The notes beneath the pieces are model-generated. The model had not been told where the DNA came from. It ran no database searches and saw only the letters and a list, made by a program, of their open reading frames with translations. 64,000 nucleotides of DNA from Bacillus sp. X1(2014) (GTDB lineage Bacteria; Bacillota; Bacilli; Bacillales_B; DSM-18226). This document shows, one piece after another, positions 16,179 through 24,161 of the stretch. The stretch spans positions 186,001-250,000 of the forward strand of contig NZ_VEED01000005.1 in NCBI RefSeq assembly GCF_007678255.1, in the 5' to 3' direction. The first letter of the stretch is position 1, and every line of letters begins with the position of its first letter. A program made the position numbers and the translations under genes.

Positions 16179-17423
16179 ATGAAACGGAAACTTTTAATAT
16201 ATTCGGTATCGATCGCTCTATTAACTTCGGTCTTTCAAGCAACCCCGACTTTTGCAAGTCCAACTGTAACTCAAGAACAAATCAATAATACAAAAGTCAA
16301 AATAACTGAAACACAAAATCAGATTGAAGACATAGAAAATAAGATTCAACAACTAGACGACCGAATCGTCATGGGTATGGAGAAAAGCAAACAATTAAAC
16401 AATGATATTAAAGTGCAACAAGGTCAAATCGTAAAAACTAAGGCAGACATTGAAAAAGCAAAGAAAGACTTAGAAACGAATAAAACATACTATACTGCTA
16501 GACTAAAAACCATGCAAGAGCAAGGCCAGCAGTCGATGATTACCTACGCAGAGTTTATCCTTTCGTCAGATAGTTTTTCCCAATTACTAACTCGCTCAAC
16601 TGCTATTATGCAAATTCTTGATAGTAATACAGATATCATGAAGGCTTTAGCTAAAAAAGAAGAAAAACTACTAGGTGCGGAACAAAAGTTAGAGAACGAA
16701 TTAGGCCAATTAAAAAAGAGCCAGGAAGACTTAGCTTCTAAACAAAAGCAGATTGAAGCGGATAAGGCAGAAATTAAAACCGTATTAGCAGAGTCAAAAA
16801 ATACCTTAAAGCAACAACAAACGCAACTTGCTAGTCAACAAACACTAAAAAATGCTCAAGATAAAGCGCGTCAAGAAGCACAAGCACGAGCACAACAAGA
16901 ATCGCAAGAAAGGGCTGCAGCCCAAGAAAGAGCACGTCAAGCTGCGGAAGAAAGTCCAGAGCAACAAGCTCCAAAAAGTCCAAGTCAACCGGAACAAGAA
17001 TCTCCGGCCAAAAAACCAGTAAAATCCGATGATACACCGAAAGAAACACCGAAAGAAACAGTGACTAATTCAGGAGATGCTGATGAGTTAATCGCATATG
17101 CTAAACAATTTTTGGGTGTTAAATACGTTTGGGGCGGGACAACACCAAACGGGTTTGACTGTTCAGGATTCACTCAATACGTGTTCCGTCATATTGGGAT
17201 TTCCCTTCCAAGGGTCTCCCGTGACCAACAGGATGTTGGAACCAGTATTTCACCGTATAATGTACAAAAAGGTGATTTGGTCTTTAGAGGAAACCCAGCC
17301 CACCATGTTGGCATCTATATCGGAGGCGGCAAATATATCCACGCACCACAAACAGGTGATGTTGTAAAAATTGCTGCGTATAACCCATCTAGATTTACAA
17401 CTGCAGCAAGAGTATTGCATTAA
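16179..17423 (+). CDS. cwlO: CwlO-like D,L-endopeptidase (NlpC/P60)
   Basis: This secreted 414-residue cell-wall hydrolase cleaves the D-Glu-(L)-diaminopimelate bond in the peptidoglycan stem. It has a signal peptide (1-27, ending TPTFAS), a long coiled coil (about 30-255), a Gln/Ala/Glu-rich linker, and an NlpC/P60 domain (300-414). The catalytic set is C328 (NGFDCSGF), H376 (HHVGIYIG) and H388 (YIHAP). In B. subtilis the coiled coil contacts the FtsEX complex. The ATG at 16179 with AAAAGGTGAGA upstream is preferred over a longer frame from 16050. A WalR-like box lies about 60 bases upstream. It is a single-gene unit. Confidence 0.88.
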   Translation: MKRKLLIYSVSIALLTSVFQATPTFASPTVTQEQINNTKVKITETQNQIEDIENKIQQLDDRIVMGMEKSKQLNNDIKVQQGQIVKTKADIEKAKKDLETNKTYYTARLKTMQEQGQQSMITYAEFILSSDSFSQLLTRSTAIMQILDSNTDIMKALAKKEEKLLGAEQKLENELGQLKKSQEDLASKQKQIEADKAEIKTVLAESKNTLKQQQTQLASQQTLKNAQDKARQEAQARAQQESQERAAAQERARQAAEESPEQQAPKSPSQPEQESPAKKPVKSDDTPKETPKETVTNSGDADELIAYAKQFLGVKYVWGGTTPNGFDCSGFTQYVFRHIGISLPRVSRDQQDVGTSISPYNVQKGDLVFRGNPAHHVGIYIGGGKYIHAPQTGDVVKIAAYNPSRFTTAARVLH

Positions 17424-17445
17424 GAATATAGATTTGAAGAACAAG

Positions 17446-17473
17446 GCTTGGAGGAAAACTCCAAGCTTTTTTT
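17446..17473 (+). terminator. Terminator after cwlO-type gene
   Basis: An 8-bp GC-containing stem (17446-17453 with 17459-17466) with a run of seven T. Confidence 0.88.
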
Positions 17474-17535
17474 GTATTTTTGGGGAAGATAATCACATAG
17501 ATTAGAAAAGGTGAGAAGAACATTTTTCTAAGAAG

Positions 17536-17769
17536 GTGTTTAAGATAACCACAACCGAGGAAATTGCTGCAATCCTTGCCAGTTTGGATCATCCCCTTGC
17601 CCCATATTGGCTAAATAACGACCTAATCAAAAGGACAATCGCGACTAGTTATGATTATTGGGTAGAAGATACAGAAATTCCGATGTCATTGGCCGACTTT
17701 GTGAACCAGTATCTTGCACATGCCGAATATCTTGGCGGAATTTTTTCAAACATACATGATCCCAGCTGA
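17536..17769 (+). CDS. Small hypothetical protein
   Basis: This is a 77-residue soluble protein that I do not recognise (begins MFKITTTEEIAAIL, ends GGIFSNIHDPS). It starts with GTG, the first possible start after an in-frame stop; AAGAAGG overlaps the start and AAAGGTGAG lies further upstream, so initiation may be weak. Its stop codon lies inside a strong terminator stem, which supports a real gene ending here. Predicted helical, acidic, no membrane segment. Confidence 0.6.
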   Translation: MFKITTTEEIAAILASLDHPLAPYWLNNDLIKRTIATSYDYWVEDTEIPMSLADFVNQYLAHAEYLGGIFSNIHDPS

Positions 17770-17788
17770 TGGCAGCTGGGATTTTTTT
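17759..17788 (+). terminator. Terminator overlapping the stop of the 77-aa gene
   Basis: A 10-bp stem (17759-17768 with 17773-17782), four-base loop and T tract. The TGA stop is within the stem-loop. Confidence 0.88.
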
Positions 17789-17790
17789 GG

Positions 17791-17801
17791 GTGTCAGGCA
17801 C
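17791..17801 (+). repeat. GTGTCAGGCAC dispersed repeat
   Basis: One copy of the short dispersed motif, directly after a terminator. Confidence 0.7.
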
Positions 17802-17822
17802 TACTCACCACTGCCGTTCAAA

Positions 17823-18456
17823 AGTTCGCCATAACATTTCAAACAAAGTGTGAACTTGTCACTATACCCATGTTGTTTAATCGAAATAAGGAATATAGTG
17901 TAAGCATAAAGAACAAATAAATTTTGAAAGGCGGAATCATTTATGTTTAATAAATTTTTAAGAGAAAATAAAATTGCAGCGGCTATCTTAACTGTCTTAC
18001 GATTATACCTTGGCTATTCTTGGTTCACAGCAGGTTTTGGAAAATTAACTGGAGGCGGCTTTGATGCTTCTGGATTCTTAAAAGGAGCGATTGCCAACCC
18101 AGTAAAAGGTCCAGATGGTGCGGTTGTATTTGGCTGGTATGTAGACTTCTTAAAACACTTTGCACTGCCTAACGTGGATGTGTTCAATGTTATTGTTCCT
18201 TGGGGCGAAACTTTAATCGGTTTAGGATTGATCTTAGGCTGCTTAACAACTACAGCAATGTTCTTTGGTCTAGTGATGAACTTCAGCTTCTTCTTAGCAG
18301 GTACTGTATCTCACAACCCAAGAGACATTTTCCTTGGCTTCATCATTCTAACAGCTGGTTACAACGCTGGTAGAATCGGTTTAGACCGCTGGGTGGTTCC
18401 ATTCTTCAAAAAGACTAGCAAAAAAGGTACTGGGCATGAAAAAGCAAAGGCAAGTG
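17823..18456 (+). repeat. Direct duplication, left copy (doxX gene plus promoter region)
   Basis: About 630 bp here is nearly identical to 18844-19474, at a constant offset of 1021 bp. Identity begins about 120 bases before the start codon and ends in the last codons. Confidence 0.9.
17860..17900 (+). promoter_or_regulatory. Inverted repeat in doxX promoter region
   Basis: CACTATA (17860-17866) and TATAGTG (17894-17900) form an inverted pair. The same pair is kept in the second copy although the bases between have changed, which suggests a regulator site. TATAGT could serve as a -10 element. Confidence 0.45.
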
Positions 18457-18461
18457 CATAA
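17943..18461 (+). CDS. DoxX family membrane protein, copy 1
   Basis: The 172-residue DoxX protein has four hydrophobic segments and the family motifs RLYLGYSWFTAGFGKLTGG near the N-terminus and NAGRIGLDRWVVPF near the C-terminus. GAAAGGCGG precedes the ATG. It is almost identical to the gene at 18964; only the last ~20 residues differ (ending KAKASA here). It is a diverged paralogue of the Fur-box gene at 5744-6256 but lacks a Fur box. Related proteins are linked with thiol or quinone stress; the actual activity is unproven. Confidence 0.87.
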   Translation: MFNKFLRENKIAAAILTVLRLYLGYSWFTAGFGKLTGGGFDASGFLKGAIANPVKGPDGAVVFGWYVDFLKHFALPNVDVFNVIVPWGETLIGLGLILGCLTTTAMFFGLVMNFSFFLAGTVSHNPRDIFLGFIILTAGYNAGRIGLDRWVVPFFKKTSKKGTGHEKAKASA

Positions 18462-18474
18462 ATATTTTGTAAAA

Positions 18475-18510
18475 AAAAGACGATTCGGGCTTCAATCCGA
18501 ATCGTCTTTT
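18475..18510. terminator. Bidirectional terminator between doxX copy 1 and gerP-family gene
   Basis: A 14-bp perfect stem (18475-18488 with 18497-18510) with A and T tracts on its two sides. Confidence 0.9.
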
Positions 18511-18537
18511 GATTTAATTTAAGGGGGATGGCATTAG

Positions 18538-18756
18538 TTAATTATCGTGAACAATGGGCTGGTCAAATAGATCGGAATTAACTGAGGTTGTTGCACTTGA
18601 GCCGTTAAAGGTTGTGATATGAACCCCTGTATTTGAAGAACCTGAGCCATGTGAACTTTTCACGGCGCTTTTAGGAGAAATAAACAAGGAATTGCCAAAT
18701 TGAACAATCCCGCCACTGACTGTATCAATTTTCACTGGAATTGGAAACTTTGACAT
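18538..18756 (-). CDS. GerPA/GerPF-family spore germination protein
   Basis: This small 72-residue protein matches the GerPA/GerPF family by VSGGIVQFGNSLFISPKSAV followed by HGSGSSNTG and a DLFDQP end. GerP proteins sit in the inner spore coat and let germinants pass. The ATG at 18756 has AAAGGATG upstream; a longer frame to 18867 has no such site. A sigma-K-like promoter lies about 30 bases upstream. It is a lone gene, not part of a gerPABCDEF operon in this window, and it interrupts the doxX duplication on the opposite strand. Confidence 0.85.
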   Translation of the reverse strand: MSKFPIPVKIDTVSGGIVQFGNSLFISPKSAVKSSHGSGSSNTGVHITTFNGSSATTSVNSDLFDQPIVHDN

Positions 18757-18785
18757 AAAAGAACATCCTTTACATTTTAATATTT

Positions 18786-18813
18786 TACTATATGCAAGCA
18801 TCCTAATCTTTGT
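18786..18813 (-). promoter_or_regulatory. Sigma-K-like promoter of gerP-family gene
   Basis: On the minus strand, CATATAGTA (18786-18794) fits CATAnnnTA and an AC (18812-18813) lies 17 bases upstream. This matches the late mother-cell promoter form and suits a coat gene. Confidence 0.6.
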
Positions 18814-18843
18814 TCGTACGACCACTAATAGAGGCTGTTCATC

Positions 18844-19474
18844 AGTTCGCCATAACATTTCAAACATCCTGTGAACTTGTCACTATACCCATGTTGTTTA
18901 TTTAAAAAAAGGAATATAGTGTAAGCATAAAGAACAAATAAATTTTGAAAGGCGGAATCATTTATGTTTAATAAATTTTTAAGAGAAAATAAAATTGCGG
19001 CAGCCATCTTAACTGTCTTACGATTATACCTTGGTTATTCTTGGTTCACAGCAGGTTTTGGAAAATTAACTGGAGGCGGCTTTGATGCTTCTGGATTCTT
19101 AAAAGGAGCGATTGCCAACCCAGTAAAAGGTCCAGACGGCGCGGTTGTATTTGGCTGGTATGTAGACTTCTTAAAACACTTTGCACTGCCTAACGTGGAT
19201 GTGTTCAATGTTATTGTTCCTTGGGGCGAAACTTTAATCGGTTTAGGATTGATCTTAGGATGCTTAACAACTACAGCGATGTTCTTTGGGCTAGTGATGA
19301 ACTTCAGCTTCTTCTTAGCAGGTACTGTATCTCATAACCCTAGAGATATTTTCCTTGGCTTCATCATTCTAACAGCTGGTTACAATGCTGGTAGAATCGG
19401 TTTGGATCGCTGGGTGGTTCCATTCATTACTAAAATGAGCAAAAAAGGCACTGGTCACGAAAAAGTAAAAGCTT
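18844..19474 (+). repeat. Direct duplication, right copy (doxX gene plus promoter region)
   Basis: Second copy of the unit at 17823-18456, with scattered silent changes and a replaced 3' end. Confidence 0.9.
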
Positions 19475-19476
19475 AA
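18964..19476 (+). CDS. DoxX family membrane protein, copy 2
   Basis: This 170-residue DoxX protein is essentially the same as copy 1 up to residue 155, then ends FITKMSKKGTGHEKVKA. Most base differences between the copies are silent, so both appear to be under selection. The upstream region with the CACTATA/TATAGTG pair and the GAAAGGCGG ribosome site is also duplicated. The gene ends at a bidirectional terminator shared with the acetyltransferase gene. Confidence 0.87.
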   Translation: MFNKFLRENKIAAAILTVLRLYLGYSWFTAGFGKLTGGGFDASGFLKGAIANPVKGPDGAVVFGWYVDFLKHFALPNVDVFNVIVPWGETLIGLGLILGCLTTTAMFFGLVMNFSFFLAGTVSHNPRDIFLGFIILTAGYNAGRIGLDRWVVPFITKMSKKGTGHEKVKA

Positions 19477-19480
19477 GTTT

Positions 19481-19524
19481 AAGAAAAGCAGAAGCGGCTC
19501 GAGGGCTCAACTTCTGCTTTTCTT
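19481..19524. terminator. Bidirectional terminator between doxX copy 2 and GNAT gene
   Basis: A 14-bp stem (19481-19494 with 19511-19524) between convergent genes. Confidence 0.85.
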
Positions 19525-19525
19525 T

Positions 19526-20152
19526 TTAGCTAAAATAATCATCCTCAATGAACGGGGAAAAACCGTCTAAAATAGCATGTCTATCGGTTACATCAGAATG
19601 GATAAATTGAAATACTTCTTCGATAGCTGCCTCTATTTGTTCCTTTGGTAATCGGTGTACATTAGAGGAAGGTCTAAAATATAGGTACATGGGAAACCCG
19701 CCATCGTTTGTGGGGAGTTTATAAGGGATATTTAGTCTTCTTGCTTCCAATCGTTCGTAAAAATTTATCCGCCGTAACTGTTGTTCTTTCGTGTCTCCAT
19801 CCTCTTCAGGTATTTCCACTTCTACAAACGCCCCGATAAATCCATCTTGCTTTGATTGAAGAATTTTTTGGAAAAAGAGGCTTCCATAACCAGCATTCCG
19901 GAATTGCTGATCGATTGCCATATAATCAAGCCAGATCGCTGGTAAGTGCTCAAATTCATAAATTAAGGCATAGCCAATGATTTCTTCTTTTTGCTTTGCC
20001 CAGAGGAGTTTGTATTTCTCGTTAGCTAAAAGCAATTGAAAATGCGAGTAATCTTTTATTTCATTTGCTGGAAAGTCGGCCGATAATCGTTGATAGACGT
20101 CTTTTAGCTCACTTCGATTGCCTTCTGATATTTCAATTTCATTGTTTTCCAT
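19526..20152 (-). CDS. GNAT family N-acetyltransferase
   Basis: The 208-residue product has a GNAT core in its first ~140 residues. The acetyl-CoA pyrophosphate loop is QQFRNAGYGSLFF, following the strand IWLDYMAIDQ. A C-terminal extension of ~55 residues is not part of the common fold. The ribosome site is weak (AGGCAGG upstream of ATG). The acceptor is unknown. It is a single-gene unit converging on doxX copy 2. Confidence 0.82.
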   Translation of the reverse strand: MENNEIEISEGNRSELKDVYQRLSADFPANEIKDYSHFQLLLANEKYKLLWAKQKEEIIGYALIYEFEHLPAIWLDYMAIDQQFRNAGYGSLFFQKILQSKQDGFIGAFVEVEIPEEDGDTKEQQLRRINFYERLEARRLNIPYKLPTNDGGFPMYLYFRPSSNVHRLPKEQIEAAIEEVFQFIHSDVTDRHAILDGFSPFIEDDYFS

Positions 20153-20253
20153 TTCGGTTGCCTGCCTTTATTTTTTTTACATTAAAATTTATTTTTAGAT
20201 TCTGTTCAAAATTACCTTTTGTTCCATATGCTTTAGGATAAGGGGTGAATGTT

Positions 20254-20547
20254 ATGTCAACTGAACCGTTTGATATCGAGACATTAAAGCACATAAGGAA
20301 CAAACTTGATTATATTTACTATATCGCAAAAAGCAATTACAACGACAACCCTGAATTAATGGACACGATTGAAAATTTAGCCCAAGTTTCAAAAATGTTT
20401 ACAAATATAAAAATTCAAGAGCTAAGCAAGCAAGTTGAAACACCTAGCCCTCAGGGATACATTCTCTCCAAACTAGCGAACTCCTACTCTAGAATGAAAG
20501 CATATGAAAAACAAAAAGAAGCGGATTTCCCAACTTGGAAGGATTGA
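20254..20547 (+). CDS. Hypothetical helical protein
   Basis: This 97-residue, mostly helical soluble protein is not recognised (begins MSTEPFDIETLKHIRNKLD). The ATG at 20254 has AAGGGG at the right distance; the GTG at 20245 is less likely. A terminator follows the stop directly, giving a single-gene unit. Confidence 0.7.
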   Translation: MSTEPFDIETLKHIRNKLDYIYYIAKSNYNDNPELMDTIENLAQVSKMFTNIKIQELSKQVETPSPQGYILSKLANSYSRMKAYEKQKEADFPTWKD

Positions 20548-20550
20548 AAG

Positions 20551-20585
20551 GAGAGAGGTGCTTCATGCACTTCTCTCTATTTTTT
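20551..20585 (+). terminator. Terminator after 97-aa gene
   Basis: An 11-bp stem (20551-20561 with 20567-20577, one G-U) with a T tract. Confidence 0.88.
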
Positions 20586-20589
20586 CACT

Positions 20590-20602
20590 GATGCCTGACA
20601 CC
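20590..20602 (-). repeat. GATGCCTGACACC dispersed repeat
   Basis: A copy of the GGTGTCAGGCACC family in reverse orientation with one change. Confidence 0.65.
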
Positions 20603-20725
20603 ATTTGGTGAATTTTCCAAAATTATTTAGTAAAACTAATATTTTCTTAGAATCAGGTCGTTTGTCGTAGTATAATAGTTTTTATGAGTCTATTCGACAT
20701 TTAAGCTATTATTTTAGGAGGAAAA

Positions 20726-22756
20726 ATGAAGAAAGTTGTCATCTCTGTTTTGTCCCTGTTTATTTTTGTTTTAGTTCACCCCTCGCTTATGAGCGCCGCG
20801 GGAACGACCTATCCCCAAGTAAATGATTATATCATTTCTAAGAAACTAGTCCCCGCGAAAGTAGAAGATCAGTACAAAAGCATTTTTACAAAATTTACGT
20901 ATCGGAATGGGTATGGTGAGGTTGAGGGCGTTGTCGCCCATGAAACAGCCAACAGTAGCTCGACGATTACCGGTGAAATTGCCTATATGGCCCGAAACCA
21001 TCGAAATGCCTTTGTTCATGCGTTCGCGGATGGTTCGCGTGTCATTGAAATCCATAACCCGAATTATGGGGCCTGGGGTGCAGGATATTATGCAAACCAA
21101 CGATTTGTACATATTGAATTGGTCAGAGAGAAGTCCTTTGACAAATTTGCACGTTCGATCAATAACTATGGGAATTACATTGCATCTGTACTCTATGATT
21201 ATAATTTACCTTTAAAAAGTGCCGAAAAAACTGGGGAAGGCACCCTCTGGTCGCATGCTGCGGTCACTAAGTATCTTGGCGCCACAACTCACGGCGACCC
21301 ACATGCTTATTTTAAAAAGTGGGGCTACAGCTGGGATCAATTTGTTCAGTTAGTGACGATGAAATATAAAGCTCTCCCTGATAAAACGGAGAATACGAAT
21401 CGTTTAGCGCAAATCCCAAGCAGCAAGGTATTGATTTATAAAGATTATAAAAATACAGCATCCGCTTCTCCAGCAGGAGAAACGTATACAAATCAAACGT
21501 ATTATATTAAAAAATTAGCCTTTGTAAGCGGTCAAACATATTATCTGCTAAGTGAGCAGGCTAGTAGTGTAAACGGAGTAATCGGCTGGGCTAAAGCTTC
21601 TGATTTACTTACCTATCCAGAATCAAGTCTAAAGTCAACGTCAAAAACGTTGTATTTTACTGGTAAAGGTGCCGCTTATAGCAAAGCCTGGGGTATGAAG
21701 AAAGATGTCGTCTATTCTTCTCTATCTATATATAAAGATCAAGAATTTAAGGTGAATGCAACTGAAACCGTTGGAAATATGGTTTGGTACCTTGGGAATT
21801 TGGACGGAAAAACTGTCTGGCTCTATTCGAGCAGAGTGGCACCAAAAGTGGAGGGGGCGACAAGCAGGTTAGGGCAGATTAAAAATAGTGCTGTCAAAAT
21901 TTATAAAACGGTCGGCACCGAAACCGGAGCGTTTCCAGCCGGATCCACTTACACTGGAACCGTCTATTACATTAAGAAACAAGCAGCCATCAACGATCAA
22001 ACCTATTATTTAATTAGTACACAGCCTAGTAGTGTATCCGGTGTAATCGGCTGGGTAAAATCCTCCGATTTGACTAATTATTCTCATACTACTTATGACA
22101 AAAATGCAAAAACGATGTATTTAACGGGGAAAGGCAGCGTTTATAGCAAGCCATGGGGCAATACGAAGGATATTGTTTTTAAAGATCTTTCGAAAAATAA
22201 GAACCAAGAATTTAAGATCAATTTAACAGAAAAAGTTGGCAATAACACTTGGTACCGCGGAAGTTTTGCCGGTAAAACGGTATGGATTCATAGCGCCTAC
22301 CTGAATAAAACGCTGGAAAGTGCGGCAAGCCGTTTAGGCAATATCAAAAAAACCAGCGTCAAGATTTATAGAAATTTAGGTTCGAGTTCGTACTTTAAGG
22401 CGGGTTCTGTCTATACCAATAAGGTTTACTATATTAAAAGAAAAGGTAACCTAAACGGTCAAACCTATTATTTAATTAGTAAAAGTTCAACCGGTGCAAA
22501 CACCATCGGCTGGGTAAAATCCTCCGATATTTCTGATATTAGTTATGCAGTGGTAAGTCAAAAAGCCCAAACCATGACTCTTAAAGGAGCAGGCAGCGCC
22601 TATAGCACAGCCTGGGGCGGAAAGAAAGACGTCGTTTATAAGAAACTTTCCCCCTACAAAAACAAGAAATTCACAGCTGAGCTCACCGCACAGGTAGGAA
22701 GCACAAACTGGTACTGTGGGAAATTGGCGGGTAAGACAGTTTGGTTGATGCAGTAG
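20726..22756 (+). CDS. N-acetylmuramoyl-L-alanine amidase with six GW modules
   Basis: This is a secreted 676-residue autolysin. The signal peptide is 1-24 (ending LMSAAG). An Amidase_2 (PGRP-type zinc amidase) domain covers about 55-215, with H72 (VVAHETAN) and the later HGDPHAYF as likely zinc ligands; it resembles the amidase of staphylococcal Atl. The rest is three ~150-residue repeats, each a pair of GW (SH3_8) modules with GWAKASDL, GWVKSSDL or GWVKSSDI. GW modules bind lipoteichoic acid and hold the enzyme at the surface. ATG follows AGGAGGAAAA. It is a single-gene unit. Confidence 0.9.
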   Translation: MKKVVISVLSLFIFVLVHPSLMSAAGTTYPQVNDYIISKKLVPAKVEDQYKSIFTKFTYRNGYGEVEGVVAHETANSSSTITGEIAYMARNHRNAFVHAFADGSRVIEIHNPNYGAWGAGYYANQRFVHIELVREKSFDKFARSINNYGNYIASVLYDYNLPLKSAEKTGEGTLWSHAAVTKYLGATTHGDPHAYFKKWGYSWDQFVQLVTMKYKALPDKTENTNRLAQIPSSKVLIYKDYKNTASASPAGETYTNQTYYIKKLAFVSGQTYYLLSEQASSVNGVIGWAKASDLLTYPESSLKSTSKTLYFTGKGAAYSKAWGMKKDVVYSSLSIYKDQEFKVNATETVGNMVWYLGNLDGKTVWLYSSRVAPKVEGATSRLGQIKNSAVKIYKTVGTETGAFPAGSTYTGTVYYIKKQAAINDQTYYLISTQPSSVSGVIGWVKSSDLTNYSHTTYDKNAKTMYLTGKGSVYSKPWGNTKDIVFKDLSKNKNQEFKINLTEKVGNNTWYRGSFAGKTVWIHSAYLNKTLESAASRLGNIKKTSVKIYRNLGSSSYFKAGSVYTNKVYYIKRKGNLNGQTYYLISKSSTGANTIGWVKSSDISDISYAVVSQKAQTMTLKGAGSAYSTAWGGKKDVVYKKLSPYKNKKFTAELTAQVGSTNWYCGKLAGKTVWLMQ

Positions 22757-22819
22757 GTATCTGAGAAGTTGTTGATATGTGGGAGCGCTTTTCGGTACCA
22801 AGAAGTGAGCTTTAAAGGT

Positions 22820-22848
22820 AAAAGGGGCTAAAGTTTAGCCCCTTTTTT
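22820..22848. terminator. Terminator between amidase and EamA genes
   Basis: A 12-bp stem (22820-22831 with 22835-22846) with T tract, between two convergent genes. Confidence 0.85.
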
Positions 22849-22860
22849 CTGTCGATATGG

Positions 22861-23778
22861 TTAATTATACGTACCTTCTTTTACCACCGTTTGTGGGATT
22901 AGTTTTTGCTTCTGGCTTAAAAAGAAGAACACACCAAGCAGGACGAGCAGGCCGCCAGCAATTTGCCAGGTGACGAGATGCTCATTTAATAAAATAACCG
23001 CTAGAATGGTAGAGCCGACAGGTTCACCTAAAATACTCATTGAAATTGTAGTCGCATTGACGTAGTTTAGGAGCCAGTTATTAATCACATGACTGACTGT
23101 TGGAACGGTGGCGAGTAAAAGGAAGATGCCCCATTCCTTGGCAGGATAGCCCGTTAAGGAAACGCCTGTCGATACGTTATAAATGGTAAGAACAATCGCA
23201 GCAGAGAAAAATACACAAAAGCTATAAAGCCAATGCGATACTTTTTTCACAATGGATTGACCAATTAATAGGTATCCAACAACGGAAATGACACTAAAAA
23301 ATGAAAGCAAATCGCCCATCATTGCGTTCTTGCTTAATCCAAAATCTCCCCAACCTATCATCATCGCTCCGATAATGGCAATCCCCATTGTCATCAATGC
23401 AGACATAGTGGTTCGTTCTTTAAATAGAAGAAAGCCGCCGAGTAAGGAAACGATTGGCTGCAAGGCCAGTATGATGGTCGAACTTGCGACTGTCGTTAAT
23501 TTCAATGACCCGAACCAAAGGACAAAATGCAGAGCTAAAAAGACGCCTGAAAAAAATAAAAACAACCAATCTTTTTTCACAATGTTTTTAAATTCATTTC
23601 GTTTATTCCAGACGATCGGAACCATTAAAAGACTGGCCAACCACATCCGGTACATACTCAAAATCGAGGCTGGTGCGTCTGACCATTTGACAAATATCGC
23701 CGAAAATGAAATGGCAATGATGGAAATGGTAAGCGGCAGCCCGATACCCCTTGAACCTACTTCTTGTTGTTTCATCAT
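22861..23778 (-). CDS. EamA family (DMT) transporter
   Basis: The 305-residue product has ten predicted helices as two EamA repeats (about 10-140 and 155-290), typical of the drug/metabolite transporter superfamily. ISFSAIFVKWSD at the N-terminus and the second-repeat signature ISMSILGEPVGSTILAVIL are seen. AGGGGGA precedes tandem ATG codons. Substrate is unknown; members carry amino acids or other metabolites. It is a single-gene unit. Confidence 0.87.
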   Translation of the reverse strand: MMKQQEVGSRGIGLPLTISIIAISFSAIFVKWSDAPASILSMYRMWLASLLMVPIVWNKRNEFKNIVKKDWLFLFFSGVFLALHFVLWFGSLKLTTVASSTIILALQPIVSLLGGFLLFKERTTMSALMTMGIAIIGAMMIGWGDFGLSKNAMMGDLLSFFSVISVVGYLLIGQSIVKKVSHWLYSFCVFFSAAIVLTIYNVSTGVSLTGYPAKEWGIFLLLATVPTVSHVINNWLLNYVNATTISMSILGEPVGSTILAVILLNEHLVTWQIAGGLLVLLGVFFFLSQKQKLIPQTVVKEGTYN

Positions 23779-23868
23779 ATCCCCCTCTGCCTTTTGACAG
23801 GTCTATTTCAATAATAAGAATTCTTTCGCCATCCGAAAGTTGAGCAAATATTGTTTATTATATCACAT

Positions 23869-23881
23869 GGTGTCAGGCACC
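23869..23881 (+). repeat. GGTGTCAGGCACC dispersed repeat
   Basis: An exact copy of the short dispersed motif between the EamA gene and the queF promoter. Confidence 0.75.
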
Positions 23882-23937
23882 AACGCAGTAAAATTTTTCA
23901 TTATAAATGGTTTGTTGGATTTTGCCTTCATCTACCA

Positions 23938-23966
23938 TTGACGAATGGTGTGCTGTTCTATATGAT
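23938..23966 (+). promoter_or_regulatory. Promoter of queF
   Basis: TTGACG (23938-23943) and TATGAT (23961-23966) are separated by 17 bases. The aptamer starts about 30 bases downstream. Confidence 0.8.
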
Positions 23967-23995
23967 ATGAAGAAGAGAATACCCGTACTTGCGGG

Positions 23996-24033
23996 AGAGG
24001 TTCATAGCTGATACCCTCTATAAAAAACTATGG
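23996..24033 (+). ncRNA. PreQ1-I riboswitch aptamer
   Basis: AGAGGTTCATAGCTG followed by ACCCTCTATAAAAAACTA has the class I preQ1 form: AGAGG pairs with CCTCT, and the A-rich tail can form the pseudoknot. The gene behind it makes preQ1, so ligand and target agree. Confidence 0.9.
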
Positions 24034-24046
24034 ATACATGACTATT

Positions 24047-24076
24047 AGCCATGTCCATATCGGACGTGGCTTTTTT
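24047..24076 (+). terminator. Riboswitch expression-platform terminator
   Basis: A 10-bp stem (24047-24056 with 24062-24071, one G-U) and T tract lies 13 bases after the aptamer and about 85 bases before the coding start. This suggests control by premature termination when preQ1 binds. Confidence 0.82.
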
Positions 24077-24161
24077 GTTGGGTCTGTTAGTTGAAGAGTA
24101 GAGCTGTTGCAGAAACTCTTTCTTGGAAAAAGTGTGGGACACATTGCAAGGAGGTTTTTTT

